A stretch of DNA of 64,000 nucleotides, from NCBI GenBank assembly GCA_037349315.1, contig JBAIAC010000054.1:3410001-3474000 (forward strand), written 5' to 3'. The stretch comes from Chelydra serpentina. Taxonomy: Eukaryota > Chordata > Testudines > Chelydridae. Below the pieces are notes generated by a model that did no database searches, was not told the DNA's origin, and saw only the letters and a list, made by a program, of their open reading frames with translations. How positions within the stretch are numbered: the first letter of the stretch is position 1; each line of letters opens with the position of its first letter. Below, piece after piece: positions 10,795 through 21,148 of this stretch. The translations under genes were made by a program, and so were the position numbers.

Positions 10795-11872
10795 TTTGTT
10801 ATGTTCAGAAGACTAAAGCCTCCGATTGTCGGGCTCAACGGGTAGTGATCAATGGCTCCATGTCTAGTTGGCAGCCGGCATCAAGCGGAGTGCCCCAAGG
10901 GTCGGTGCTGGGGCCGGTTTTGTTCAATATTTTTATTAATAATCTGGATAACGGGATTAATTGCACCCTCAGCAAATTTGCAGGTGACACTTAGCTGGGG
11001 GAAGAGGTAGATACGCTGGAGGGTAGGGATAGAGTCCACAGTGACCTAGACAAATTGGAGGATTGGGCCAAAAGAAATCTGATGAGGTTCAACAAGGACA
11101 AGTGCAGAGTCCTGCACTTAGGATGGAAGAATCCCATGCACTGCTACAGGCTGGGGACCTACTGGCTAAACAGCAGTTCTTCAGAAAAGGACCTGGGGAT
11201 TACAGTGGACGAGAAGCTGGATATGAGTCAGCCGTGTGCCCTTGTTGCCAAGAAGGCTAATGGCATATTGGGCTGTATTAGTAGGAGCATTGCCAGCAGA
11301 TCAAGGGAAGTGATTATTCCCCTCTGTTCGGCACTGGTGAGGCCACACCTGGAGTATTGCCTCCAGTTTTGGGGTCCCCACCACAGAAGGGATGTGGACA
11401 AATTGGGGAGAGTCCAGCGGAGGGCAATGAAAATCACTAGGGGGCTGGGGCACATGATTTATGAGGAGAGGCTGAGGGAACTGGGGTTATTTAGTCTGCA
11501 GAAGAGAAGAGTGAGGGGGGATTTTATAGCACCCTTCAACTATCTGAAGGGGGGTTCCAAAGAGGATGGAACTCGGCTGTTCTCAGTGGTGGCAGGTGAC
11601 AGAACAAGAAGCAATTCTCTCAAGTTGGAGTGGGGGAGGTCTAGGTTGGATATTAGGAAATATCCACTATTTCACTAGTAGGGTGGTGAATCACTGGAAT
11701 GGGTTACCTAGGGAGATGGTGGAATCTCCATCCTTAGAGGTTTTTAAGGCCCGGCTTGACAAAGCCTTGGCTGGGATGATTTAGTTGGGGTTGCTCCTGC
11801 TTTGAGCAGGGGATTGGACTAGATGACCTCCTGAGGTCCCTTCCAACCCTGGGATTCTATGAGTCTATGATT
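10795..11872 (+). mobile_element. CR1 LINE, RT domain to 3' end, inactivated
   Basis: 5'-truncated CR1. The frame from about 10820 shows RT motif B ([19 protein letters not shown]), then KFAGDT where CR1 normally has the catalytic FADD motif: an Asp-to-Gly change that alone should abolish polymerase activity. A stop follows at once (TAG near 10993). A second frame (11055-11678) carries [29 protein letters not shown] and VQRRAMKITRG. The 3' end has GGTCCCTTCCAACCCTGGGA and TCTATGAGTCTATGA. Structure is clear; function is lost. Confidence 0.92.
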
Positions 11873-12285
11873 TGTCTTTCTCCACAGTGGCATGTTTCCA
11901 GAGAGCAATGTGCAGCAGAGATGATGTTAACACTGTACCAATGTTCTGATCAGTTTTGCTCCTCTCTTGTCATGGATCTGAGCAGTAACGCAAGCATACT
12001 GAGTGTTAATTTTGTTTGGCATGATCTATAACTTCATTCCAGATCCTCCCTTTCTTTATTTTCATAATACAATTTAAAACTCTGCAGTTAAAAGAAAGGG
12101 TCTAAAATGGATTATGTCCTTTTATGGATGTAGAAAAGCCAACAGAGAATGTTTGGTTCTTTACGTTAAGTGCTGGGAAAGTGCTGGTATACAGCAGATC
12201 TATATGCAGGAATATACAACATTTGGAAAGCAATCCCTTCAGAACAATGTGCCTGAAACTACAGCATGTTTCCTGCTCCCCAAGC
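11873..12285. other. No recognised feature
   Basis: Mixed, fairly AT-rich sequence without long ORFs or recognisable repeats. Confidence 0.4.
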
Positions 12286-12378
12286 AGCAAAAAAAAAACC
12301 CCTCAAGGATTGAACTCACAACCGTGGGTATAGAAGACCGATGCACAAACCCCTGAGCTATCCCTCGCCCCATGATAA
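12286..12378 (-). repeat. tRNA-derived SINE, head only
   Basis: Reversed, it reads GGGATAGCTCAGGGGTTTGT (A-box region) and a B box in GGTTGTGAGTTCAATCC, the same tRNA-like head as the full SINE at 44577. An A run (12290-12298) marks the other end. The CR1-like tail is absent. Confidence 0.7.
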
Positions 12379-12639
12379 ATAGAGTTATCATTAGTATGCT
12401 GCTGAATTTAGACTCTGACATTGCCCTGTGATTTCTTTTGTACTGATCTCTGCTGTGAGAATAAACATATTATGCGCTTCTCCAGATCCCCGAGCTCTTT
12501 GCACTGTTTAAGAATTGATCTTTCACAGCCCCAGCTCCAGTTGGTATATTCCAAGAGCTGTCAATCCCACTCACATTGCCTGAGGCACAGCCTTGGGCCA
12601 GAACCACAAGGTTTCTTTCCTTCCACTAAGGCAAAGGCG

Positions 12640-12900
12640 CTAACTTTGGTTTTTGCCAGAGGGTGCTCCTCTCCGACCCCTCCGGGCATGAGAGTGGTGG
12701 GCAGGGCCTTGGGGGGGAAGAGGCTGAGTGGAGGTGGGGCTTTGGGGGCGGAACATAGGTGGAGAGGAGGCGGAGCCGCAGTTCAAGTACTGGAGCCCAC
12801 AAGAAATTAATCTGGCCCTGTGAATGCTGAGCATCCCCTATTGTTTTTCGGTGGGTGCTTGAGCCCCGGAGCATTCATGGAGTCGACACCTATGTACTGA
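12640..12900 (-). repeat. Unclassified interspersed repeat
   Basis: Contains GGAGTCGACACCTAT-type and GTGCTTGAGCCCCGGAG modules around a GC-rich core. I associate these with a common turtle repeat, but cannot define ends or class here. Open frames are compositional. Confidence 0.35.
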
Positions 12901-12987
12901 GGTGATTAAAACAGGACTGATCCGTAACAAAAGAGATGGGTCTTGTAATTCTATAGCTAGGAGGGAGCAGGAGAGAGGCAGACACAG

Positions 12988-13991
12988 CTGGGAGCACACT
13001 GGATGCATCTACACTGCAAATAAATATATATATACCCGCCGCAGCGAGTCTCAGAGCTGGGTCAATTGACGTGGGTTCACAGGGCTCATGCCACAGGGCC
13101 ATGTAGACGTTTCTGCTTGGGCTGGAGCCCAGGCTCTGAGACCCACCCCCCTTGCTGGGTTTCACAGCCTGGCCAGAGTGGGAACATCTACGCTGCTATT
13201 TTTAGCCCCGCAGCACAAGCCTTGACCCAGGCTCTGAGACTCGCTGCTGCCGGGCTTTTTCCTGCAGTGTAGATCAGGGGTGGGCAAACTGAGGGCCACA
13301 TCTGGGAATAGAAATTGTATGGCGGGCCAGGAATGCTCACAAAATTGGGGTTGGGGTGTTGGGAGGGGATGAGGGCTCTGGGTTTGGGCCAGAAATGAGG
13401 AGTTCAGGGTGCAGGAGGGGGCTGTGGGCTGGGGCGGAGGAGTAGGGTGCGGGGCTCCAGCTGGGGTTGCGGGCTCTGGGGTGGGGCTGGGGATGAGGAG
13501 TTTAGGGTGTAGGAGGGTGCTCCGGTCTGGGATCGAGGGGTTTGTAGGGTGGGAGGGGGATCAGGGCTGGGGGAGGGGGTTGGGGCATGGGGAGAGGCTC
13601 AGGGATGCAGGCTCTGGGAGGTGCTTACCTCAAGCGGTTCCCAGAAGCAGCAGCATGTCCCTTCTCCGGCTCCTATGCGGAGGTGCGTCCAGACGGCTCT
13701 GCACGCTGGTTCCCGGCCAATGGAAGCTGCAGGGGCGGCACTTGGGGTGGGGGTAGCGTGCAGAGCGGAGCCCCCTGGCTGCCCATATGTGTAGGAGCCA
13801 GAGGAGGGCCATGCCGCTGCTTCCCAGAGCTGCATGGAGCAGCCCTCGACCCTGCTCTCCAGCTGGCGCTATGGAGCGCGGCAAGCCCCAGACCCCGCTC
13901 CGCAGTGGGAGCTCGAGGGCCGGATTAAAACGTCTGGCGGCCTGGATCCGGCTCGCGGGCCCCTGGTGTAGATGCACCCAGTGTGTCCCAG
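12988..13991. mobile_element. TIR (MITE-like) element split by a hAT-type insertion
   Basis: The left terminus (CTGGGAGCACACTGG, then ATGCATCTACACTGCA) and the right terminus (GCAGTGTAGATGCAC, then CCAGTGTGTCCCAG) are inverted repeats of about 30 bp with one or two differences. The interior has internal inverted similarity, for example GTCTCAGAGCTGG near 13050 against CAGGCTCTGAGAC near 13130 and 13230. Removing the 13275-13965 insert and one 8-bp duplicate leaves about 305 bp. No protein encoded. Confidence 0.65.
13275..13965 (+). mobile_element. 691-bp hAT-type non-autonomous element with exact TSD
   Basis: Starts CAGGGGTGGGCAAACT and ends GGGCCCCTG, with identical flanks GTGTAGAT (13267-13274 and 13966-13973). 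The 8-bp TSD and CAG...CTG ends fit hAT. The interior is G-rich with degenerate GGGCTCTGGG-type repeats, then a GC-rich domain. ORFs of up to 115 codons on both strands are compositional; no transposase domain is present. The right TIR is more decayed than the left. Confidence 0.8.
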
Positions 13992-14004
13992 TGGAGCTGG
14001 ATTA

Positions 14005-14400
14005 ATAGAGTCCAAGGCCAGAAGGGCTGGCCTCCTGCATATCACAGTCTGACCTCCTGCATATCACAGGCCAGAGACCTCCCCCAAAATAATCCTAGAG
14101 TAGAAAAACTTCCAATCTTGATTTAAAAATTGTCCATGATGGAGAATCCTCCACAACTCTAGGTTAACTGTCCCAATGGTTAATTACTCTCACTGTTAAA
14201 AGATTTATGCCCTATTTCCAGACTGAATTTGTCTAGCTTCAACATTCAACTACTGGATCCTCTTAGACCTTTCTTTGCTAGATTGAAGAGCCCATTATTA
14301 AATATCTGTTCCCCAAGTAGATACTTACAGACTATGATCAAGTCGCCCCTTAGCCTTCTCTTAGTTAAATAAATAGACTGAGCTCCTGGAGTCTGTCACT
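14005..14400 (-). mobile_element. Old CR1-type LINE 3' fragment
   Basis: In reverse it resembles the CR1 C-terminal coding and 3' region: TGGAGAATCCTCCACAAC, then CCCAATGGTTAATTACTCTC and AAGTCGCCCCTTAGCCTTCT parallel the better-preserved copies at 49260-49560 and 61680-61960. Heavily mutated, no open frame. Confidence 0.65.
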
Positions 14401-15930
14401 GTAAGGCAGGTTTAATACTCACTTCATCATCCCCCTCCAATGTATCAACATCCTTCTTGAATGGTGGACCCTAGAACTGGACAGTTGCACCAGCAGCAGT
14501 TGCCCTAGTGCCAGACACAGAGGTGGATCAACAGCTGGGACTCCAGGGCATCCAGCTAGGTGGAACTGCCAGGTTACAGTGCCTGGGAACTGCCACAAAT
14601 GACTCTCCAGCGATGAATTGATCGATTGAACTACAGCAGAACCTAGCAGTGGGAGAGACCTCAAAAATCCCAACTGCCACAGACATCACAAGCTCCCCTT
14701 CCCCTTGACAGCGGATGAACCATGGAGGCTGTTTCTCTGGGGATTTTCTTCTGCCGCCTGCTGTCTAGCAAGCATCCTCCCTCCATGTCCAGCCCAATAA
14801 CCCTCCCGTGAGCTGCCTGCCCGGAGACACTGCAGAAGGCCCCTTAGCCACAGTGCAGCCGGTCACCTGGCTGAATGAGGCAGGAGAGCAGTGCCTGGGG
14901 CAGCTGAGTCTCAGAGATCACATCATGGACCAGCAGCTGAGGCACCTCCATGCCCCTTCTCTGATGGGAAAGAAGACCTTGTCCCCTCCCACTGAGTATT
15001 GGGGACCCCCACACTCCCTCCCCCTGGATATTGGGGAGCCCCATTGCCTCCTAGGCACCAGCACTGTGAATTTGCTTTTACAAAGGAAAGACAAACGATA
15101 AGAAGGTTGAAAAGAAGTACTGTCCCATCAGAGCAGCCAGTGCTCAGAGCGGTGCACTCTCATCCCTAGCGCTATCAGCTGAGACCATCTCGTCTCTGTC
15201 TGTGCTAGGCACTGATATTAAAACTCTTTATCAGTTCATTTTGTACAAAACCAGGGCCATTTTCAGTCTGTGCAGACCACATGGCTGAACTCCCCGCCAG
15301 AGAAATTGCATCAAAACCTCCAGAGATAGAAATCGGTGGCAGGAAATGAGACTTTTAGGTGGTTTCAATAAAGAAGCATTTTCAAAGCAACTTGAGACTC
15401 TCTGAAATCCTGACCTGTTGCCTGAGCTTTTTCAGTTTCCGTACTGGATAAGGGGGAATAATAGACCATGCAGCGGTCCAGAGAATTATCAGGCCTAATG
15501 GAATGCTAGAAAACCAGAAACAGTTGGGCTCAGATCCTTACCCCCACCCCGCCACCCGAAGTGTGCATTGCATTGATCTCTCACACACCATTCAGGTGTA
15601 TGGCTGTTCACATGCTCAGGTTTGGAAATCTGGCCCAGGAGGCCAATTTTCAAACATGGTTGCAACTTGCATACATTTCTCCTGCAACTTCAGCATGCCT
15701 GCCCCTTGCCCATGCAAAACCCAGCTTTGCTTGTTCAGGCCCCATAGTTCCATTTGGCACACACCCATACCCAATGGTGGGTTCAGTGGGTACAACTATG
15801 GTGCTCAGTGTGTAGGTAAGAATGTTAAAAATGTAGCCCAAGATGGGTGAGGAAATATCTTTTATTGGACCAACTACCATGGGCGCAATGTGGCTACAAC
15901 AACGCTGCACACAAAAATGGAGCCCATCAA
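14401..15930. other. Unassigned DNA with one short repeat scrap
   Basis: No gene recognised. About 15839-15885 (GGTGAGGAAATATCTTTTAT, then TGGACCAACTAC) resembles a repeat fragment common in turtles. Frames of up to 115 codons near 15503-15850 have no recognisable domain. Confidence 0.4.
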
Positions 15931-15944
15931 ATTAAAGATTTCAG

Positions 15945-16170
15945 AGGGGTAGCCGTGTTAGTCTGTATCAGCAAAAACAACGAGGAGTCCTTGTGGCACC
16001 TTAGAGACTAACACATTTATTTGGGCATAAGCTTTTGTGGCCTAAAACCCACTTTATCAGATTCATGGAGTGAAAAATACAGTACACAGGTATAAATATA
16101 CAGCACATGAAAAGATGGGAGTTGCCTTAACAAGTGGGGGGTCAGTGCTAACGAGGCCAATTCCCAACAG
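15945..16170 (-). repeat. Left terminal repeat of the outer Penelope-like element
   Basis: Runs from CAGAGGGGTAGCCGTGTTAG through TGTGGCACCTTAGAGACTAA to CAGCACATGAAAAGATGGGA. It is an inverted copy of 19625-19821. This is also the most widely scattered PLE part in the window (5527, 16885, 58567, 60215). Confidence 0.85.
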
Positions 16171-16205
16171 TTGACAAGAAGGGATGGATATCAACAGAGG
16201 GAAAA

Positions 16206-16739
16206 TTACTTTTTGTAGTGACCCAGCCACTCCCAGTCTTTATTCGGGCCTAATTTGATGGTGTCCAGTTTGCAAATTAATTCCAGCTCCGCAGGTTCTC
16301 GTTTAAGTCTGTTTTTGAAGTTCGTTTGTTGAAGAATAGCACATTTTAAGTCTGTTATTGAGTGTCCAGGGAGGTTGAAGTGCTCTCCTACTGGTTTTTG
16401 AATGTTACAATTCTTGATGTCTGATTTGTGTCCATTTATTCTTTTATGTAGAGACTGTCCGATTTGACCAATGTACGTGGGAGAGGGGCATTGCTGGCAC
16501 ATGATGGCATATATCACATTGGTAGATGTGCAGGTGAATGAGTCCCTGATGGTGTGGCTGATGTGATTAGGTCCTATGATGGTGTCCCTTAAATAGATGT
16601 GCGGACAGAATTGGAAATGGGGTTTGTTGCAGGAATTGGTTCCTGGTTTAGTATTTCTGTTGTGTGTTGTGTTGTTGCTGGTGAGAATTTGCTTCAGGTT
16701 GGGGGGCTGTGTGTAAGTGAGGACTGGCCTGTCTCCCAA
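16206..16739 (-). pseudogene. GIY-YIG endonuclease part of outer Penelope element
   Basis: A 177-codon open frame with a complete GIY-YIG domain. A VIYAI segment (the GIY counterpart), a CQQC knuckle, then TYIGQIGQSLHKRINGH holding YIG and the catalytic-region Arg, and EHFNLPGH follow. In PLEs this domain nicks target DNA to prime reverse transcription. The frame is open here, but upstream RT is disrupted, so it is a fragment of a polyprotein, not an independent gene. The apparent start is arbitrary. Confidence 0.85.
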
Positions 16740-16863
16740 GGTCTGTTAGAGTGAGGGATCATCCTCCAGGATAGGTTGTAGATCCTTGATGATACGCTGG
16801 AGAGGTTTTAGTTGGGGGCTGTAGGTGATGGCTAGTGGCGTTCTGTTACTTTCTTTGTTGGCA

Positions 16864-18436
16864 AAAAGAAAATAAGAAAGAAAGAAATACTTGTGGCACC
16901 TTAGAGACTAACAAATTTATTTCAGCATAAGCTTTCGTGGGTTAGAACTCACTTCATCGGATGCATGGAATGGAACATACAGTGGACAGATATTTATACA
17001 GTCAGAGAAACATAATAAGGTGCAAGTGCCTATACCAACCTTAAGAGGCTAATTAATTGAGAGGAACCATAACAGCAGGGGGAAAAAAACCTTTGAAGTG
17101 ATGGACAAGATGGCCATTGCGGACAGTTGACACACAGGTGTGAATGAGGATCATTAACTTAAGGGAAATAGATTCAATTAACGTAATGGCCAAGCCATTC
17201 CAAGTCTCTATTTAATCCTGAGTCGATGGTATCTAGTTTGCATATCAATTCAAGTTCAACAGCTTCTCATTGTAGCCTGTTTTTGAAGTTTATCTGTTGC
17301 AAAATTGCGACCTTTAAGTCTGTCACTGAGTGATTAGGGAGGTTGAAGTGTTCTCCTACTGGTTTTTGAATGTTATGATTCCTGATGTCAAATTTGTGTC
17401 CGTTTATTCTTTTGCGTAGAGACTGTCCGGTTTGGCCAATGTACATGGCAGAGGGGCATTGCTGGCACATGATGGCATAAATCACATTGGTAGATGTGCA
17501 GGTGAACAAGCCCCTGATGGTGTGGGGGATGTGATTAGGTCCTATGATGGTATCACTTAAATAGATATGTGGACAGGGTTGGCATCAGGCTTTGTTGCAA
17601 GGATAGGTTCCTGGGTTAGTGTTTTTGTTGTATGGTGTGTGGTTGCTGGTGAGTATTTGCTTCAGGATGGGGGGCTGTCTGTAAGCGAGGACTGGTCTGT
17701 CTCCCAAGATCTGTGAGAGTGAGGGATCATCTTTTAGGATAGGTTGTAGATCTTTGATGATGCGCTGGAGAGGTTTTAGTTGGGGGCTAAAGGTGACGGC
17801 TAGTGGTGTTCTGTTATTTTCTTTTTTGGGCCTGTCCTGTAGTAGGTGACTCCTGGGTACTCTTTTGGCTCTGTCAATCTGTTTTTTTACTTCAGCAGGT
17901 GGGTATTGTAGTTTTAAGAATACTTGATAGAGATTTTGTAGGTGTTTGTCTCTGTCTGAGGGATTGGAGCAAATGCGGTTGTATCTTAGAGCTTGGCTGT
18001 AAACAATGGATCGTGTGGTGTGTCCTGGATGGAAGCTGGAGGCATGTAGGTAAGTATAGCGGTCAGTAGGTTTCCGGTATAGGTGGTGTTTATGTGACCA
18101 TCGCTTATTAGCACAGTAGTGTCTAGGAAATGGACCGCTTGTGTGGATTGGTCTAGGCTGAGGTTGACGGTGGGATGGAAATTGTTGAAATCACGGTGGA
18201 ATTCCTCAAGGGTTTCTTTTCCATGGGTTCAAATGATGAAGATATCATCAATGTAGTGCAAGTAGAGTAGGGGTGTTAGGTGACGAGAGCTGAGGAAGCG
18301 TTGTTCTAAGTCAGCCATTAAAATGTTGGCATACTGTGGGGCCATGCGGTTACCCATAGCAGTGCCACTGACTTGAAGGTATATATTGTCTCCAAATGTG
18401 AAATAGTTGTGGGTGAGGACAAAATCACAAAGTTCA
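16864..18436 (-). mobile_element. Second Penelope-like copy nested in the first
   Basis: Starts near 16885 with a terminal repeat (ACTTGTGGCACCTTAGAGAC, then TTCGTGGGTTAGAACTCACT), then endonuclease and RT sequence on the minus strand, and stops abruptly in RT near 18436. Its terminal repeat differs in subfamily details from the outer one and matches the fragment at 58567. The insertion splits the outer copy between TTCTTTGTTGG and CCTGTCCTGTAGTAGGTGAC. It is 5'-truncated; I could not define a clear target duplication. Confidence 0.8.
17190..17509 (-). pseudogene. GIY-YIG endonuclease fragment, inner Penelope copy
   Basis: Open from 17509 to a TGA at 17267-17269. It shows NVIYAIMCQQC, then MYIGQTGQSLRKRINGH and EHFNLPNH. 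Similarity to the outer copy continues past the stop (a VELEL block near 17250), so the stop is a mutation, probably CGA to TGA, and not the natural end. Confidence 0.8.
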
Positions 18437-18480
18437 GCCTGTCCTGTAGTAGGTGACTTCTGGGTACCCTTCTGGCTCAA
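17830..18480 (-). pseudogene. Reverse transcriptase fragment, inner Penelope copy
   Basis: The minus frame 18480-18229 has the RT segment YFTFGDNIYLQVSGTAMG (motif B region), then QYANILMADLEQ and catalytic YIDDIFII. A TGA follows directly where the outer copy has Trp (WTHGKE). Downstream to 17830 the RT C-terminal and linker persist in broken frames. The first 15 or so codons of the ORF are outer-copy sequence joined at the nesting junction, so this ORF is chimeric. Confidence 0.8.
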
Positions 18481-18481
18481 T

Positions 18482-19170
18482 CTATTTCTTCTTTTCCCCA
18501 GGTGGGTATTGTAGTTTTAAGAATGCTTGATAGAGATCCTGTAGGTGTTTGTCTCTGTCTGAGGGATTGGAACAAATGCGGTTGTATCTTAGGGCTTGGC
18601 TGTAGACAATGGATTGTGTGATGTGGTCTGGATGAAAGCTGAAGGCATGTAGGTAAGCATAGCGGTCAGTAGGTTTCCGGTATAGGTTGGTGTTTATATG
18701 CACTGTAGTGTCCAGGAAGTGGCTCTCTTGTGTGGACTGGTCCAGGCTGAAGTTGATGGTAGGGTGGAAATAGTTGAAATTCTGGTGGAATTCCTCCAGG
18801 GCCTCCTTCCCATGGGTCCAGATGATGAAGATGTCATCAATGTAGCACAAGTAGAGTAGAGGCATTAGGGGACGAGAGCTGAGGAAGCGTTGTTCTAAGT
18901 CAGCCATAAAAATGTTGGCATACCCGTGGCTGTAGGGGTGCATCTGTGTAGATTTGTTCCTGAGCTTCTTCAGGGAGTTTCTTGAGCAGATGGTGCAGTT
19001 TCTTTTGGTAACCCTCAGTGGGATCAGAGGGTAATGGCCTGTAGAATGTGGTGTCAGAGAGTTGCCTAGCAGCCTCTCGTTTATATTCCAACCTATTCGT
19101 GATTCCTACTATAGCACTTCCTTTGTCAGCCTGTTTGATTATAATGTCAGAGTTGTTTCTGAGGCTGTGG
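18482..19170 (-). pseudogene. Reverse transcriptase of outer Penelope copy, internally deleted
   Basis: The N-terminal RT part (19170 to about 18945) shows KQADKGSAIV and REAARQLSDTTFYRPLPSDP. It jumps, near 18943-18925, from EEAQEQIYTDAPLQP to YANIFMADLEQRF. The finger/palm stretch with the GTAMG motif is therefore missing, while YIDDIFII and the downstream FLDTTVHI, LYRKPTDR and SNPSDRDKH blocks remain in an open frame to 18482. The deletion removes essential polymerase residues. Confidence 0.82.
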
Positions 19171-19626
19171 ATGGCATTGTATCTGCACGACTGAGGTTAT
19201 GGGGCAAGTGATGCTGGTTTTCCACAATTTCAGCCCGTGCACGTCGGCGGAAGCACTCTATGTAGAAGTCCAGTCTGTTGTTTTGACCATCAGGAGGAGT
19301 CCACGCAGAATCCTTCTCCTTGTAGCATTGGTAGGAAGGTTTCTGTGGGTGAGTGCGCTGTTCAGTGGTGTGGTGGAAATATTCCTTGAGACGGAGATGG
19401 TGAAAGTAGGATTCCAGGTCACTGCAGAACTGTATCATGTTTGTGGGGGTGGTGGGGAAGAAGGAGAGGCCCTGAGATATGACAGACTCTTCTGCTGGGC
19501 TATGAGTATAGCTGGATAGATTAACAATATTGTTGGGTGAGTTAAGGGTACCACTGTTGGGGCCCCTTGTGGCATGTAGGATTTTAGATAGTTTAGTGTC
19601 CTTTTAGTGTTGGGAATGGGCCACAT
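19139..19626 (-). pseudogene. N-terminal region of outer Penelope ORF
   Basis: The minus frame 19438-19139 has MIQFCSDLESYFHHLRLKEY and FYIECFRRRARAEI; a second frame (19626-19435) covers sequence further upstream. This is the conserved pre-RT segment of Penelope polyproteins. A frameshift near 19140-19160 separates it from the KQADKG block. Confidence 0.65.
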
Positions 19627-19821
19627 CCACCCTCATTGAATTGTCTCATTAGCACTGACCTTCCCCCACTCATTAAGGCAACTCCCATCTTTTCATGTGC
19701 TGCATATTTATGCCTCCCTACTGTATGTTCCACTCCATGCATCTGATGAAGTGGGTTTTAGCCCACGAAAGCTTACGCCCAGATAAATTTGTTAGTCTCT
19801 AAGGTGCCACAAGGACTTCAG
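19625..19821 (+). repeat. Right, inverted terminal repeat of the outer Penelope-like element
   Basis: AAGGCAACTCCCATCTTTTC, then CATCTGATGAAGTGGGTTTT, GCCCACGAAAGCTTACGCCC and TAGTCTCTAAGGTGCCACAA: the reverse complement of the left terminal repeat. Confidence 0.85.
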
Positions 19822-19829
19822 ATTAAAGA

Positions 19830-20934
19830 GTTTCCAGGGGAGAAATTGGCAGCTCTTGGAAAACTAAAATGTGACCCTTTCTCCTTGTCTTTTAAGGCAC
19901 CGCCAGGATTTATTATTCTATAGCTAAAGAAACAGTGATGCAAAAGAAATTAAACTCGAATTTTCAGGCATCAGCACAAGACTCCGTTCGAAAGCAGCAG
20001 CCCAGACAGATCAGTTGCCCTAATAAATAAACAGACTGAAGACAGGAAAGCTATTGTCAAGTACTCAGTGATGCAGGAAAGTGGATTCGAAGCTATGGTG
20101 TGCGCACTTGTCATACGTATTTCCTACTGTATAAGCTACACACTGCCAGCAAGTACAACTACAACAGGAGAAGACAATCCCAGGTGGACGGGATTCTGGC
20201 ACGTTGTCCACCCCAAGAGATAAGACATCATACAGCCAGTAACATGCATTTGTTCTTAATAAAACAGCAGCTCATGGCCTGGTGGGTTAATGCACTATGT
20301 GCCACCTCTGGAGACCTGGGGCACCATCCTGCTTAGGTCATTCGTGCAACGAATGTGGACAATCTCAGTCCCTACTGCCTTTATGTCCATGCTACAAGAT
20401 GAAGGCACTGACAGTCTGGAACAATTGGCAGCATCTTCAGAGGCATGAGGACTGGCCAGCCCAGAGTGATGCGGACACCACTGTAGAGTGGATGTGAGAA
20501 ATCTGCACCGTGCTTGAGGCACAGGGCTGATCTGGAGCTCTTAATCCTTCATTGCCACAACCCCCGGATTAACCCCCAAAGTGAAGACACGTGTCATACC
20601 CCCCCATTCCCCACTTCCCTTCCATGCACAATCCCCAAGGCCTGAGTGGACCCGCACGGACAAACCACTGCAGGAGGCCAGAGTGCCTAGAGCCCATTGA
20701 TAAGTAATTCTGGCCCCCACACAGTGAATACCACAGTACGTCAGCAGGAGGGGCCTGGGCGTCTGGGTGAGGCCCAAAGCTCCCCCTGGCAGCACTCTGG
20801 GCAATGCAGCCATGCTGCCGCTGGCATACCAAGTCTGGGGGCCCTCACCCATGCCATGGGCAGGCAGGAGCTATGGAGAGGTGAATATTGCACCAATGAA
20901 GCGCATTCACTTCAGGAGAGAAATCATTGTTAAA
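19830..20934. other. No recognised gene or repeat
   Basis: Open frames on both strands (minus 20852-20541, plus 20697-20933) reach about 100 codons without recognisable domains. Nothing assignable. Confidence 0.4.
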
Positions 20935-21148
20935 GGGCTTGTCTTCACGTCCCACTGCCCCGCTGCAGCGCTTTAGTGGAGATGCTTCTCCCATCGGCGT
21001 CGTTAATCCACCTCCCCGAGAGGCAGGAGCTATGGTGGTGGGAGAAGCTCTCTATGCGCTGTCTATGCCGGGGGGGCTCGGTGAAAAACCCCACTCCCCT
21101 GAGTGACGGAGTCATACCGCTAGGAGTCTGTAGTGCAGACCTGGCCTA
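20935..21148 (-). mobile_element. TIR (MITE-like) element, same family as 6264-6883
   Basis: Starts AGGGCTTGTCTTCACGTCCC. It contains GCTGCAGCGCTTTAGTGGAG, TCCACCTCCCCGAGAGGCAG and ACTCCCCTGAGTGACGGAGT in the reverse order of the first copy, and ends AGTCTGTAGTGCAGACCTGG. Non-coding. Ends are approximate. Confidence 0.55.

Larger units (their letters stand above)
15939..19821 (-). mobile_element. Penelope-like retroelement with inverted terminal repeats
   Basis: A minus-strand Penelope-like element (PLE). It is bracketed by exact 8-bp copies of ATTAAAGA (15931-15938 and 19822-19829) and by long inverted terminal repeats. Coding order on the minus strand is an N-terminal region, RT fragments, then GIY-YIG endonuclease, the normal PLE order. 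A second PLE (16864-18436) interrupts it. Removing that copy joins the motif ending at 16863 to the one resuming at 18437, as judged by the inner copy's uninterrupted order at about 17830. Stops, frameshifts and an internal RT deletion show it is dead. Confidence 0.88.

Noticed and set aside
13409..13977. Several overlapping frames of about 110 codons
   Set aside because: They are all inside the 691-bp hAT-type element and reflect its G-rich repeat.
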